Source of the DNA: Thamnaconus septentrionalis
Lineage: Eukaryota; Chordata; Actinopteri; Tetraodontiformes; Monacanthidae
DNA length: 64,000 nt
Direction of reading: 5' to 3'
NCBI GenBank assembly: GCA_009823395.1
Contig: CM020508.1
Coordinates: 9,241,515 to 9,305,514 of the forward strand
Part shown: in pieces, positions 1 through 21,860 of the stretch
Position numbering within the stretch: the stretch's first letter is position 1
How the letters are laid out: each line of letters opens with the position of its first letter
Translations under genes and position numbers: made by a program
Notes under the pieces: model-generated
The model's database searches: none
The model's input: the letters and a program-made list of their open reading frames with translations, nothing else
Told to the model about the DNA's origin: nothing

Positions 1-1255
1 ATTGTGGCTGCATCAAAGGATGTGCAGATGAAGGTGGATTTAGGTGAATGACTGACATGGGTAATTAGTAGAGAATTATTATACATCCTGAGGTGGGTCT
101 TTTGGTGCAAGCAAAGGGTGATAACAGTATTAAATCAAGGCAATGTTCATGATAGTCACAGTGTGAGAGTTTTAGCATTGGTGCTTGTTTAAAAGCAGGC
201 AAGAGGAAACTTTACTCAGTCTATAAACAGCTTCATCTTTTTAAACTTGCCAGGATGTGATTGAATACTATGCAAAATGTGTAGATACCAAAGAATTACA
301 GTTTTCCTCTCATTGCAGTTTCATGGAAGCGGTGTTGTTGCTCGCACGTCATGGAAGTCCACATCGTCATGGCATTTACTCTCTTTACCAGAAGGGGAAC
401 AGCATGCAAAAAAAATGCCCTCCAGGTCACTTAGAGGCCCAGATATTTCAAAAATAACTGTGACCTCAGTCATGTAAACAATCGTGCCCGATTTTCTCAG
501 AGAGCCGTACGTGATGTCTGGGAAAGTTCGCAAAGGATTCTTGTACGTGCACGTGTGTGTGTGGGTGTGTGAAAAAGTCAGACAAATGACTTTCTGCATA
601 AAATGAGTAGGCCAGCGCAGGCGTTGGGATGCGTGTCTTTGCTTGTCCGCGTCCGTGTGCTTTTGTAAGACTTTTTGTTTTGTTTGTATGCACCAGAAAT
701 GTCAATTCCTTCGTCTCTTAATTAAGTTCAAGCATCATTTGATTGTCACACTGTGTGGAAAAAGGCCCATGCCATGCACAAAGGATTTATGGACACTATT
801 TTTGGATGTTCATATTTCGAGCGACCTGGCCTGCGTTTCTATAAGAAAAGGTCAAAGGAACATTTCCCTTGAGATAAGAGGCAGTTCAGCGAGAGTTTCT
901 CCGCTTATGGTCTGTCCTGTCTCAACACCCTCCTGCCCAGCCTTGTTGATCCAGCCCATCCTTCAGCTGCATGGAGCAAAACACACAGGCGCCTCCACAG
1001 TGACACCAGTCACAGACTTAAACAAATAAATGGAAGCGAACACTGAAAAGTCATTAATATCCTCTCCCTCCACTTTTATTGGAGCTATAATGGCTGAGGA
1101 TTATCTTTGCATTTCCCCTTGGTGACTGAGTGAGTAGGAGTTGTTAGCAGTTGCTAGTAGCTAGCAGACAGGTGGCCTTTGTTGACTTATTTTCTTTACA
1201 ATATTTTTGCAAACCAAAGTTGATGCGTTATCAGTAGGTTGAGCACATACGCTTG

Positions 1256-1311
1256 TGACGTCTTTTGTTCTTTTAATGGAAAATGAAGGGGTTGCGAGCA
1301 TTATGACGTCA
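1256..1311. promoter_or_regulatory. pair of CRE-like sites
   Basis: TGACGTCT at 1256-1263 and a perfect palindromic CRE, TGACGTCA, at 1304-1311, start 48 bp apart. TGACGTCA is the consensus for CREB/ATF dimers. No gene start is recognised next to them, so use as a promoter or enhancer is inference. Confidence 0.3.
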
Positions 1312-2220
1312 AGGTTGGAAACTTTTCAACCATGATATATGGCTAAACAAGAATTTCAGAACTGAAATCTCTGAAATCCAAGTTCCTGGCAATGCCAGTT
1401 GTTGCATCCAGTGAGAAATGTGATGCATTTATCGAGCGCTAGATGAAAAACCTGATGCTACGTGACGTTGTCGACTCGGTTGTATCCAAAGTAGAGCCTT
1501 TCACTGTTGTGTGCTGACCTATAGAAAGGTCAGAGGGCGGACCGGTGATCACATTCACTCCAGAGGTTATTTCCACTACCTCCGTGTGTATGTTTTGTGA
1601 ATGACTTACTGTGTGAATGGCGCGTCGGTCACAGCGACATTGAGCTCGGTGGCCTGTGTGACGCGCTGATGCGACACATAAAGCGAGACTCGATAGAAAT
1701 CTGCAGCGGTGGTAAAGGCCGCCACCATGAGCGCTCAACCAGCAGGAACAATACGACAGGCGGACCATCCTAAAGCTCCCCGGCTCCGGGCGCACACTGG
1801 ACGACATAAAGGCTGAAAACACACACTTCACATCCCATCAGGCAGCTCACGCTGACAGCTGACTGAGGGGCCAAAACAGCACTGTCCCTCCAAATAATCC
1901 CAACACAATGTTGTTATTAGTTGGTAAAAAAATGTTTACCGGCGGACCTGCTTTTGGGGAGATTAGCGAAGTCTATATTTAACATTATATCAAAATACTT
2001 ATCCAACTGTATTGGTAATCTTTAAGCAGTGCACTGGTTAAAACCTTAAAAAGACCTAATCCTAAAATATTAGCTGCTGAATATTATTAAGGACTTTAAT
2101 TAACACTGCTGAGGTATTCATAGACTATACTATACCCAATAGAATTATCTGTTTTGGTGTTCATCACAGTAATACAATATATCTGTGAACTTGTGTCACT
2201 ACCGACATGTAGTTTGTCTG

Positions 2221-2221
<1 letters not shown>

Positions 2222-2266
<45 letters not shown>
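2222..2266. repeat. (TG)n microsatellite
   Basis: About 22 uninterrupted TG units, flanked by unique sequence. Confidence 0.95.
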
Positions 2267-2269
<3 letters not shown>

Positions 2270-5200
2270 CCTCAACCCATTAGTCTTCAGGAAAAGCAGA
2301 GTTTGTGAATCTCCTCCTCCCTGCCTTTGAAACCACCTCTATCTCCAGACAGCATGTCAATAAACAACAAACAGTGAATGCTCACAGTTTGATATAAACG
2401 ATAATGTAGCCTTTTGAAACAGGGCCAGAAGTTGAAATACATAGGAAAACAAAATAATACTGGAGGCTGCAGAGAAAGTTCAGGGAGCTGGCTGTCGTAT
2501 TTCGCTGTGCGCTGCAGTGAAAAAAAACTCAGAAATCTAGTGGTGGATTAACGTCACTTTATCTCTTGTACATACAGTTCTTCTGTGGAACTTGGGACCA
2601 AACCTAAGAAATCAAATACTTTCCATCACTTGTAATGCCCCTTGTGTGTAACAATGAGTGCTTTTATCTCGCTGGTTTGATTTGTCCCATCTTGTTGGCT
2701 ACATTCGTGATTTGTTGTATTTTCCACATTAGACTAGTGTTGGTGTGCTTATTGGACTTCGTTCCCAGCTGCCCCTGGAATTCCATTTTATCAGAAAGTA
2801 TAAGTGTTGAGTTTGAGATCAATCAACCACCATGGATCTGACGTCTTCGTCCTGTTAAAATATTGGCTCTGTCGCTCCTGACATGTCCGTACATGCAAGA
2901 GATCGACAAATGAAATTTCCCCAAATATGGAATTTTTCCTTTCAAACCAAATCGCAGAGCAGCAATTCATTCTCTTTTCGACAGGAGAGGTTCTGGACAT
3001 GTGCAGGGCACGTGTTACCATCACTTTTCTGTGCAACTACAATGGCCACAGTCTACCGGGAAGTGTATGTAACACATGACGGGCCGTCCCTTCACCACTT
3101 CCAGGAATCGCATCGCGTCTTCTCCTGCATGGAAGCCGCAGCAGAAGCTGCAGCATGCATCAGTGGCAGCTGAGAAAGGGCGGCTGTGAAGGTCCAGGCT
3201 GTTTGTTGATGGAGTGTGAAGCGAACAAGACAGAAGAGACGGACGAGGACGAGAAAGACGGGCAAAAATAAACCGAGAGGGCTGCAAAGCCGACAATGGT
3301 GCGAGAGATCGTGGGCTGGTTACGTTTTGATTGGCCCTCTGTGTAAACAGCGAAGGTCTTTCCGCTCTGTGGAGTAATCCTTTCCGAACAGTTTTCTTCT
3401 TCTTCTTCGTCTTCTGGGGTCGGACCACCACAACCTCAACATCACCGCAACATCTTCGGCCCATATGTGCAGAGCCGAGGACGAAAGCGATTGCACAACT
3501 CTCCCAACCCTCGGCCTGGGCCTGGACTCGGACCTCCGGACTGTTTCCCCAGGGGTCCAAAGCAAAACAATCACGCTGGAAACACAGGAAAGCCAACATA
3601 TGCCTCCGACACATCCATCATCTTTACCAGCCAGTACGATCTTGACTGGCCAGCGCGATTCGTAAATATGAACCAGGCTCTTAGTTATCGGCTATCTCAC
3701 GTCTTTTAAAAAAAAATAAAAAATAAAAATACCAGGGCGGTAGTTTAAAAGCTTATCTCGTTCGTGTCGGCATGTGTTTGGCTCTGCACATGTACGTCGA
3801 CTTCCTCCCGCCACACGGTGACGTTTCCCAGCTCTGTTTGTTTCCACTTCACAAGGCCAAAGGCATTCGTCTCGGAGCCTCGAACCGAAAAGCAATTTGC
3901 AATTTGCAATTTGTGTTTTGCTGTTTACGTTGCGGCAGTTTTAGGCACTTTATTTCTGCACTCTGATGGATTGTTTTCCATGGACACGGACCAAAAGATA
4001 AAGATGTGACCTCTCAGTGGACCTTTCGGCTAAAACCGAGGCCTTCGCCAGAGAGCCAGTCCCTCCCTGGCACTCTTGCTGCCTTAACATTTTTTTTTTT
4101 TTTTTATTAAAGTCCAAAATAGCCCTATAAGGTTAAAAACAGAGCACGCTCTGTTGGAAATATGCCAGCTACTACTGCTGAGATTTACAATCCTGTAAGG
4201 CCCAGCCAGAGCGCATTGATGGAGCTTCTGGTAATTGACATTAATTTTCAAAGGTCCCACAATATCTATTCTCAGATCTGATTTATCACTGATTTATCTT
4301 TACAGTTAGAGAAAAAGAGAAAGAGAAAAATAATATAATTGTAAAAATATTAAAAATAGTCAAATGTGATATGTAAACTTGCTTTCAACTAAGAACACAC
4401 AAGAACACTTCCAGTCAACCTGGCTCAGTGATCTCTAATGTGAACCACAACCTCAAAAATCTCCATAAACAAAACAAAAAACGCATCCCTGAGAGAGTTT
4501 TCATGTTCCTGATTTCCATTATCCAAAACATGTCAATAGATCTCAACCTATTTAGCCCTCTGTTTACGGCCTCCTCCAGGCAATGTTGTTATGTTTCATG
4601 TTTCTGAAGGAGGACAAAAACAAGAAAGATTATTGGTCACCACCTATTTGAGCGTGATCAGTGCACTTTGTGACACCAAAAAAAAAAAAGATTGTATCTG
4701 AAACTGTATGTTTTAGTATACACTTAGTGGATCAAGCAAAATGAAGGGGACCATTCTCATCAGTTCTTTGAGACACTGGATACACATACTGTATTAACGA
4801 AAGCCAACAGTGGTATAATATGGGACCTTTAAAGTATCCTACAGATTTTTTCCCCCCTCAATAACAGAGTAACAAAGACTATGCACTTTTTTGCAACCTG
4901 AAAACTTAACATGAAAAAATTAGTAAAGGAGAAAGAACAAATTTAAAAAGAAATGCGCTCATAAAGAAAATGAAGTCACTAATCAGTACAAGGCTTCAGC
5001 CTGTGTAGGTCTAGAGGATTTATGTTTCCACAGCTGTAAAGCCCAGTGACCGTTGACTGGTGCAATATATTGAAACAGGCCGTATCCACTCTCAGCTTGT
5101 GTGATGACATGGAGGTAAAAGGGAGACTCGCACCGGTAGCGGGTTACCGGTGGGAACAAACAATAGCCTGGTTGTGTGCTCTATCTATGGCGCATGTGTG

Positions 5201-7439
5201 CGCGCGCTGCAGCGGGTCCTGGGTGTGAAAGGCCCGTGTGTCCGGGCGTCGGTGACTTAATGACACCACTTACTGCCCTAATTCACACTCAGGTTCTTGT
5301 GCCCTTTTTGAAAAGAAACAACACGCGTGGAAACCCGAGCAACAGAGAATCGGTTATGTCCGTCGGTTACAGAGAGGGGGACACGTTCCGGGCTCCGTGT
5401 TTTGACCTCCTTTTGATGCCTCTTTTGGTTTAAAATTAGAAATTTCTGTTTATGCTTTAATCCGGCGTACCTAGCGTGTTTTCGCGTCGGCACCTCGAGA
5501 CGCGACACCTTACAAGAAACAGGGCATTTTCCGACTCGGCCTGTGCTCTCGAGCAGCGCCTGTTGTGACTTCAGGGCCAAAAATGGTAAATGTAAGGAAA
5601 GGAGTGGCCAGACAGAGAGAGGGAGAGAGAGAGAGGGTGGAAAGGGACCAAAACAGGACAGGGCAGAGCTGCACACATCTTTCCACTCCTGCGTTTTTAT
5701 GCACGTCCATCGCGTCTCACAGGAAATGCCCTTCACTCTTTTCACGAAAATGCCTTTTCTTTTACGGGAAACATCATAAAAACAGACTAGAGAACAGAGC
5801 AGTGGTGGATGGCAGGGCCCGCTTCCTCCCCTTGTTTTTGCCAGAGTGTTTCCATTATTCATTGCGGCGCACAACTGTGTGGCGCGACCACTTTGTCAAA
5901 TGAGGAATTCTTTTTCACTTTCTGAGGAGAGACGAGCGTGCGGCGCCTCGTGTTGCTCTGATAACTCACTTGTCTCCCGCATTGTTTCCCTGTGAAACCA
6001 GCGCCGGTGATTCAGATCCTGCTCCGCTGGTCCGCTGACATTACCTTGCGGGCCTGTTCACACGCACGGCCGCACAATGCACGGAAAGAAAAGGGGAAAA
6101 AACGAAAGGTCTCCCGAGCCTCATGATCTCACCTTGGAAATTTAAGCATCATTGTGGGATGAAGTCTTGGCCACCACGACACAATCCGTCTGGGTCTGGT
6201 TCTTCTCGTGAGACAAAACCAACAAATTTATTTTCTTAACAAAAAATGGGACATTTCTCTTTTTGTTAATCTCATTGCTTTGCGGCGTGTCCCACAAAGT
6301 TGTGCGTAAAAAGCCTTTGGAGGCTTTTGGAGATGTTTTGAAAATCGAAAACATGAGCCGTGGCCCGCAGGAAACACCCCCCGCCCGTCTGCTGCGTGAC
6401 CTCTCGTGTGTTGCCCTCTGTCCTGCAGCGTGTTGGTTTAGAAGGGGGTATCTGAACAGAGGCCCTAAATCCCGCTTAATCTGCCACAGCGCTGGGAGAA
6501 CTGGGCAACTCCACCGAGCGGCTATCTGATCATCAGCTTTGTGCTGTTCTGCTCCAGGCTGCCCCGCTGAGACACAAACATCCTGTTTGGAGAGGGAGCA
6601 GGAGAGAAAAGAGCGGAGGAAAAAAGAAACTGGAGAGAAGTTTGGAGGCAATGTGGGGCATTGGGGGAGCTATGCGGCAAATGCGTTCGCACGTCTGCGT
6701 GTAGTCCATAATAATAGTTGTTTCCCTCGTCATTATCACATTTTCTGTAGGAAATGCAAATAGCAGACAGAAAAGCTGTGAGTCACGTCATGCATGCAGG
6801 AACCTGAGAGCAGCAGTCGGCTGACTGAAAATGGGACCAATTAGGAGTCTGAGAAACTGCTGCGAAAAGCTTGTCTGAGGAAGACAAGCAGAACGCAAAG
6901 ACATATATAGAATAGAACTTTGGTCAAGCCCAGTTCCTTTTTCACTTACATGGAATCTGGTCTGTGGTCTGCAGCTGCTTGCTGTCTGAAAATAATGGGC
7001 AGATTTTTGGTCAGGTGAAGAGAGGTGCATGGATTTGATTCGCCGTTTGTCGTCCCAGTGTTTGCGTTGTGTGATTGTTGAAGATATAATAGCAGGAAGA
7101 AGGTGCGCTTATGAAATAACCCATGCACGGGTCACTCACGCCCCCTTGTGGAGAGAAGACACAGCACGCTTTCTAAAAGTTGGCACGAAGGATAGAGCAC
7201 TTATCGTTCACTGTGTAGTATACTAGTTTATAACAGCACTTCTTCTGCAATCAGATTGTGGAATGCATAAGGTTAATTGTTTTTGTTTTATTTTAGATAA
7301 AATACGAGTTATATTCACGAACGTAAACAGTAGTTTAAAAATAATGAAATAAAATAAATACTTCAAAAGCTGTGGGGATTCTGTACTACTGAAAATGAAA
7401 TCACAATGTTGAAGTTAAATCGTTATGCATCCATTTAAA

Positions 7440-7656
7440 CCCACTTCTTCTTGCAGCCTATCCCAGCTGTCACAGGGCAAAGGCAGGTTACACTCTTTCA
7501 AGTTCCCAATTCACCTCACATGCATATTTTTGGATGGTGGGAGGAAGCCGGAGACAACATGCAACCCTACACAGAAAGATCCCAGGGCCGGAATCAAACC
7601 CATGACCTCCTCGCTGCCAGGCAGCAGCGCTAACCACTGTGCCACCATGTCCCCCG
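7440..7656 (+). repeat. teleost dispersed repeat, LINE-tail type
   Basis: It contains the hallmark run of a very common fish repeat: a 'cagctgtcacagggc' start, 'ttttggatggtgggagga' in the middle, a 'gaatcaaacccatgacc' block and the end 'gctaaccactgtgccacc'. The same family recurs at 10087-10281 (same orientation) and 35142-35420 (opposite orientation). The family name is not assigned here; the reverse copy ends in GATG-type repeats, as LINE 3' tails often do. Confidence 0.8.
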
Positions 7657-7702
7657 TTACATAATTATTTTCTGGGGATTTTTGCACGGACTATGGGAGT
7701 GA

Positions 7703-7723
7703 TGTGACGTGACGTGACGTGAC
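7703..7723. repeat. (GTGAC)n short tandem array
   Basis: Four tandem GTGAC units create overlapping TGACGTGAC half-CRE motifs. It lies just downstream of the dispersed repeat ending near 7656. Confidence 0.8.
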
Positions 7724-8938
7724 ACTGACACAGGAGGTTGTTTTTTTCTCTGCCATCAGTGAGTCAGACTCTGTCTATGGCAAAGAGCGACCGCACACAT
7801 TCAGTGTTGAGGTTTCTGGGTTTTGAGCCTCAACGTAGAACATGTGCAATACTGTGACACTCACATGCACTGACTTGCAGTAGACTGCTTGGGATTTCAA
7901 AATTGCGTCCCCCTGATTATTGTATGTGGATTTGTTTCTTTTGTTCCAAAGTTCCAAATGAAGTGAAACAAACTGCAATTGCAATTTACACGTTCAGAGA
8001 AGTATCTTCTGTGTTTCACATGGGGGAGCGGCGGCGGTCAGTCCAAGTCTGGTGACGACCATGTGTTTGATGTTGTGGTGTGAGCCACCTGGGCCTCATT
8101 CTAATTCTCGGGAAGTTCCCTGTGGTATGAGGAAGTAAAGTAAACCCTTCCTTCCATTCTTGTAGCGGACATGAGGAACTACATCAGATGTTGTATAATC
8201 TCTCATTCAATAAACGTAATGAAAAGCCTCAGTTGTGATTGTGCAGTTTTAACGAGTCACACATGACTGGATTTTAGAATTTTGTACTAAATTGCATTGT
8301 ATGTCTTTCCTCAAAGCGCAAATGTTGTTACAGGCATACTAAATATAATAAAAACATGTTCCAGCATTGCCCCAGTATTTTATTACATTTTATTTTTAGA
8401 CGACAAGATTTTTATAGCACCCATTCTGATCCTTTTCCACTCATCATACAGTACCTTTGTCGTAAACCGTGGTGGATCAGGTCACATGGTTCACAATGAC
8501 CCACAGTATCATATGGACCACATCTGACTTTGTGGTTGTCTCTTATGACAGATATGATGTTTGGTTTGAATATGGAAACAAAACACAGAAGAATAACATG
8601 CATAAATATGCTTGTGATATACTAACCTGTGCAAGGGACAAACAAACAGTTGTGACAACCACGCTTCAGACTGCAACACTTTCTTCAATAAATTTATAAA
8701 ACGCACTGATAAAGTGCAGACATGGTAAGAAGTTGTGGATCCAAGAAAAGAAGGGCATCATCTTTTTAAATGTTCAAATTAACACAATTGGGCCAAACTT
8801 TTTCTACTTGATTGGATTTCTTTCTCTATCACAAACCGTGTGTTTCTATTTGGCCATTTGTTGTTTTTTTGTGAGTGTGGAAAGTAAAAGAAACTAAATA
8901 GAAATAAAACTTGTTTTCTTTTTCTTCTGTTACAGTTG

Positions 8939-9062
8939 TTCCCATTAGGGTGGCCACAGCCAATCCTCTGCCTACCATCTCAACCTGTCTTCTGCATCTA
9001 CTTCTCTTACACCAACTTCGTGTCCACTTTTATAATATCCATAAACATGTCCAAAAAAAATC
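8939..9062. repeat. dispersed repeat fragment (LINE-like)
   Basis: The stretch 'gggtggccacagccaatcct' to 'ccataaacatgtccaa' resembles a common fish LINE-derived repeat (phrases such as 'tctcaacctgtcttctgcat' and 'cttctcttacaccaac'). It is a fragment with no surviving reading frame. Recognition is from pattern memory, not alignment. Confidence 0.5.
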
Positions 9063-9920
9063 TCCCCCTTGGTTGTCTTATATCTAATCTTATACAATAA
9101 CATTTCTAACACAAAGCTCAAAGACCTTTCAACCCTTTATTTAAAAAATGAGTCACAGCACCAAATGTCTGTCAATGCTAAAAGAAAATATATATAAATC
9201 ACTAGTGATAAAAGAGGTTTTGCTCTTCCTGTTGAGCATTTTGAATATTGTAGACTTTTTAATGATACACTTTAAAAACAATTTTTATCTGTACATCTGT
9301 ATGGCCTCTGGTCCATGTGCATGTACAACGGCCTCTTACAGCAGAAGGCTGATAAAGGTGCATCTAACAAAAAAAAAAGTGCAAGAAGAAGAAGTAATAA
9401 AATAGAGACTTAATTTCCAGACAGAAAAGAGAATCACTGGAATGAATTTTGTTACCCTTTTGTGACTGAAAAATAATTTCTAGCGCCTCTAAAACACAGA
9501 ACAAATGCAGAGCCGCTGTGTTGAATGGAGGCCTTTCAGTTCCGCTGACCTTCCCGGCAAGAACAAACCTTGTCATGACACTCACCTGTATAAATTGGCT
9601 GTGTGTGCACTTTAGCCACAGTTAGCAGAGTTTGCTCACACACCGTTGTCAAAATGTGCTTTGTTCTGTTTTGGGGTGGGGGGGGTTTGGCCTTTTGTTG
9701 AGAACAAAGCAGCTTCTCTTCTTCTTTTTTGTGGCTTACTACCTTTTCACACCCTACATCAATAAGTTCAGGCAAAGAAGTGGAAATGGAAGTGTGCCCT
9801 GTTCTTGCTAATAGTATATGTAGAACAGGTGAATTTTGTGTGTGTGTGTGTGTGGGCGCGCCCGTGTGTAAATTATTAAAAATTAAAGAGAACAGTAAGA
9901 CACTATAAAGAAGGTATTTA

Positions 9921-10035
9921 TTAAAGGTACAGTATATAAGATTTTTTCCATCTTGTGGTCAGATTTTAGATTGCGGCTCCCTCTCCCAAGCTTGGCAATG
10001 AACTATAGTGGCCTCTGCTCACAAACCTAGATACC
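9921..10035. repeat. MITE-like repeat fragment
   Basis: It begins with a diverged form of 'ttaaaggtccagtgtgtaagat', the start of an abundant small fish repeat. Related starts are seen at 21231 and 50543 and, more weakly, at 47288. Confidence 0.5.
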
Positions 10036-10086
10036 TCTTTCACCTTCTTCTTCGTCGTTTATTTGAAGATGCTAGTGTTCACCTTA

Positions 10087-10281
10087 AATACAAAATGCCT
10101 TGACTTGCCGCCAGTTCATCACAGCGCCACATAGAGACAAACAACCAGTAGTACTCACATATTCAATTAAGAGCTTTCAATTGACCTTCTGTCGGAGAGA
10201 ACACAGAATTTCCAGGGCCAGAATCAAACCCATGACCTTCTTGCTGTGAGGCGGCAGTGCTAACCACTGTGTCTAAACTAT
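10087..10281 (+). repeat. teleost dispersed repeat, LINE-tail type (diverged)
   Basis: It shares 'cagggccagaatcaaaccca' and 'cggcagtgctaaccactgtg' with the copy at 7440-7656 but is shorter and more diverged, with internal loss of the 'ggatggtgggagga' block. Confidence 0.75.
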
Positions 10282-10415
10282 ATTATTTATTTATTAAATT
10301 AAGCTTTCACCAAGATCAAGATCATAAATCAAGCCACATTTTTGGACCCTTAAATCATGCTCTTCTTAAGATAAATATTTTTGTCCAATACTCCAGCGGA
10401 GCGGACACAATTATC

Positions 10416-10448
10416 TAAATAAAATAAAATAAAATAAAATAAAATAAA
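10416..10448. repeat. (AAAAT)n microsatellite
   Basis: Six to seven AAAAT/TAAAA units in an AT-rich background. Confidence 0.9.
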
Positions 10449-11277
10449 GATAATGGCCTACTGTTGACAGTCTCTTGCAAAAACACAAATGTTTTTAACC
10501 TCCTTCTGAAACTGATACTTCTCCTCACCTCAACGATTTGATGCATAAATGTGGATGTTCTACAGAAGGGGAAGTAATCAAAATTCTCTGTAAGTAAAGA
10601 CATCTCATTGATTTTCACTTATCTATTCACCTATAGTTATCTATGGACTTTGTCCATCATCATATGAGAGAACACGAGAAAAATGGGTTATTTTTCATGT
10701 CTAATTCCAAAGGAAAAATTCTGGGCAGTATTAAAACGAATAAACAGATGAAATGAAAAAATAGCCAGGCTAATAATGTGCTAATAATGATAAAAGACTG
10801 AATGAAATCAAAACCCCTCTACTCTAGCTTTGTACAGTATATATAGCATGTGGGCTGTATCAGCATCATATGATCTGCTCGGTTTGTTGTGGTGGGGCCA
10901 AGTCACGTGTTGCACGCATACGTTAACCCTGCCTCATGTTTGTCATTGGCCGAGCACAGAACTGTATATCTTTATCTCATATGACCATGTTTTCTCCCCT
11001 CCCTCAGACACATGTTCAGCGGAATACTTAAACACAATGTTACATTTAACACACAGTGTTACATTTAGAGTACATTTATTTCCAAACACGTAACTTCAGT
11101 AAATAAACAAACAAATAATCAATAAAGACTAATTAGTATTCTTCTTTTATTACTCGTTCTAAAAATACGTAAGAGGAGGAAAACATAAATGTGTGTATTG
11201 CTAACTAATTTTTAGTTGACATAATGGTAGAAGCATGGATCAAAAATATGTTTGCGCTTTAAGTATAATTTTAATAA

Positions 11278-11326
11278 AAATGTATTTATTTATTTATTTA
11301 TTTTCATTCATTTATTTATTTAGTGG
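11278..11326. repeat. (TTTA)n low-complexity tract
   Basis: Interrupted TTTA tandem units just upstream of the mier2 promoter. Confidence 0.85.
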
Positions 11327-11379
11327 TTGATTATTTTTTTTTTAATTATTGTTTTTACGAAGACAAATGACACTTGTGG

Positions 11380-11480
11380 AGAACTTACTGTGCACCTAAC
11401 TGTATCCCCGGAATAAACGGAGCCGTGCAGCGCGGCAGACCTACAACATCCGGGCAATAGTAAGCTTGCGCAGAAGCGGA
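11380..11480 (+). promoter_or_regulatory. mier2 promoter, TATA-less, ETS/YY1-like
   Basis: The sequence turns abruptly GC-rich here after a long AT-rich tract, and CpG-rich DNA continues into intron 1 to about 12.06 kb. Two ETS cores are visible: CCGGAA at 11408-11413 and the reverse form ATCCGG at 11448-11453. A YY1-like AATGGCGG overlaps the start codon at 11480-11487. No TATA box is seen at a suitable distance. This is typical of a housekeeping CpG-island promoter; the exact start of transcription is not visible. Confidence 0.55.
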
Positions 11481-20132
<8,652 letters not shown>

Positions 20133-21860
20133 CGGAGGGGGGCGGGAAGCGAAACTGACTTGTACTCTCCACGGTTCCCTCCTGTGGCGTTGGGGAAACC
20201 GGAGTTAGAACAAAAAAGAAGTGCATTTAATTTAATTTGAATGAAATGGAAATGGAGACTCATTATCTCCGTTTTTTTTAAACTGCTTTTTCCAAACGGA
20301 GACACTGAAGCCCTCCTCTCATCCCGTGTAAATCACCTTCTCCAAACACTGCTCATATGATTAGCAACAGCTGGATGTGCGTGACGGCACAGCTCACATG
20401 GCACAGGCTGTGACCGCAAGACGAGCAGCTGAGTTCTTCCCACCCGCGCGTCAGTGACTCAAATCCCAGAGCATTGTCAAAGATGATGATCCGGATGGAA
20501 AAGTTTGACGGCGACTCCGATTGCTCCCAACGTTTTCCAGCTTCTCGTGTCCTGACATGCTTTGCTGCAGCCCTCTGAGACCGAACAAAAAAATAAAAGA
20601 GAGTCTGCAGCAGAATAACGGTCCAGCTTTGAAAACTGAGACTTTTTTTCCCCCCCATGCAAATTTTATTTTGAGTTCTGCTCTAGTGGAAAATCCCATC
20701 CTTGTTTACATGGAGTTTGATGAAGACTCAAATGTTTTTGTCCTCATTACTGGCGACCTACTTGTCTCATGTTGGTTTTGAACCATTTTGATATGGAACA
20801 CAGGCATAAAATAAAACTCGTCACTGTAAACTGTAAAATCCAAACCAGCTCTCAGGTCCTTAAACTGATCTCAAAGTTATGAAGCAACTTTGCATGGCTG
20901 TTTAAAAAAAAAAAAAAAAAAAAAAAGATCATCAAGCGTTTATTGCTGCAACATTTTGCTGTAAAGTTTGTAGAATTTCGACAGATGTTTGATTCATGAA
21001 TCCTCCTTACTGGGGATTTTACACTTCAGCTCTGTTTTTGCTTCTTACCAAAACACAACATCCAGTCAAACATGTGACCAAAGCTTTGTCAGCAGTGAAA
21101 GTTTTCAATGTAATGATTCTGAACTGCATCACTGATTTCAGACGGGCCTCTGACCCTTTTTCTCTGATCTGTCATCGACTCTTCTGTCAAATATAATGAG
21201 GTGTACAAACGATTTTGCTTTATGTATCCATTAAAGGCCCAGTGTGTAATATTTAATGGCACCTATTGGTATGAAAGTGTATTGCACGTACATAGACATG
21301 CTGTCATCAATGTCCTAGCTGTCAAATGATGAGCTCCAGTCAGACCGGTGGGCTGAATGACTCCGACGCTGCAGGATACTTCCTGCTGCATTTCTCTCCT
21401 ATCAGCAATTTCTATTTGGGCAAAAGCTTATTGTCATGTTGACCCTTGTTTTTTTTTATATTTTGGGAATCTGTCTTTCTTTATACTAAGTAAAATACGA
21501 TACTATAGTGCTATACTGTAGTAAAATCACAAATCTCCGAGCAGTTCTATAACCTAAAAGTGGACCCACGATCTAATAAAACATAGTTTGTATTTGTTTT
21601 CAATGGCTCTACTTAATTAAAAATATCCCCACTTGTATTTTATGCCAGTAGATCACAGTAAATGTTAAACGTTGGGCCTTTATCATGTGCAATGAGATGT
21701 TTTACTGTGTCGTTCAGGACTTGCAACTATTTTTTTCTTCCAAAATTCTTCTAGAAGCAGTCAGGTTGTGTTTCAAGAACAGCAAACTGCTATTTATTCT
21801 CTGTTGTGTTTCCATCGTCCCTTCGTATCTTTGCAAATAAAATAATGGTGTCATTAGAGT
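20133..21860 (+). other. mier2: mier2 3' UTR (probable)
   Basis: No coding sequence is seen after the stop. Candidate poly(A) signals AATAAA lie at 20810-20815 and 21836-21841; the latter is followed by GT-containing sequence. A poly(A) run at 20904-20925 and a MITE-like repeat start at 21231 lie between them. Which signal is used cannot be told from the sequence. Confidence 0.5.
21231..21310. repeat. MITE-like repeat fragment
   Basis: It begins 'attaaaggcccagtgtgtaa', the same start as at 50543 and similar to 9921. Only the left part is recognised. Confidence 0.5.

Larger units (their letters stand above)
1..11379. other. gene-free upstream stretch
   Basis: I see no recognisable coding exon here on either strand. 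The longer open frames (for example on the - strand at 3021-3614 and 5278-5874) have no domain, no usable splice context and compositions typical of chance frames. The stretch holds dispersed repeats and microsatellites, listed separately. In human the gene on the far side of MIER2 is THEG; nothing resembling it is visible, so this could be intergenic DNA or an intron of a gene lying further left. Confidence 0.55.

Noticed and set aside
3042..3173. 43-codon frame MATVYREVYVTHDGPSLHHF...
   Set aside because: It starts in fair context but is short, unspliced and unknown; nothing around it supports a gene.
3021..3614. 197-codon open frame, - strand
   Set aside because: No start, domain or conserved-looking block; basic KKKKK and RPRP runs come from a CTT-rich patch. 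Treated as chance.
5131..5152. Short inverted repeat CACCGGTA/TACCGGTG
   Set aside because: Only 8 bp per arm; expected by chance in 64 kb.
5278..5874. 198-codon open frame, - strand
   Set aside because: Mixed composition with SLSLPLS from a GA-repeat; no recognisable family.
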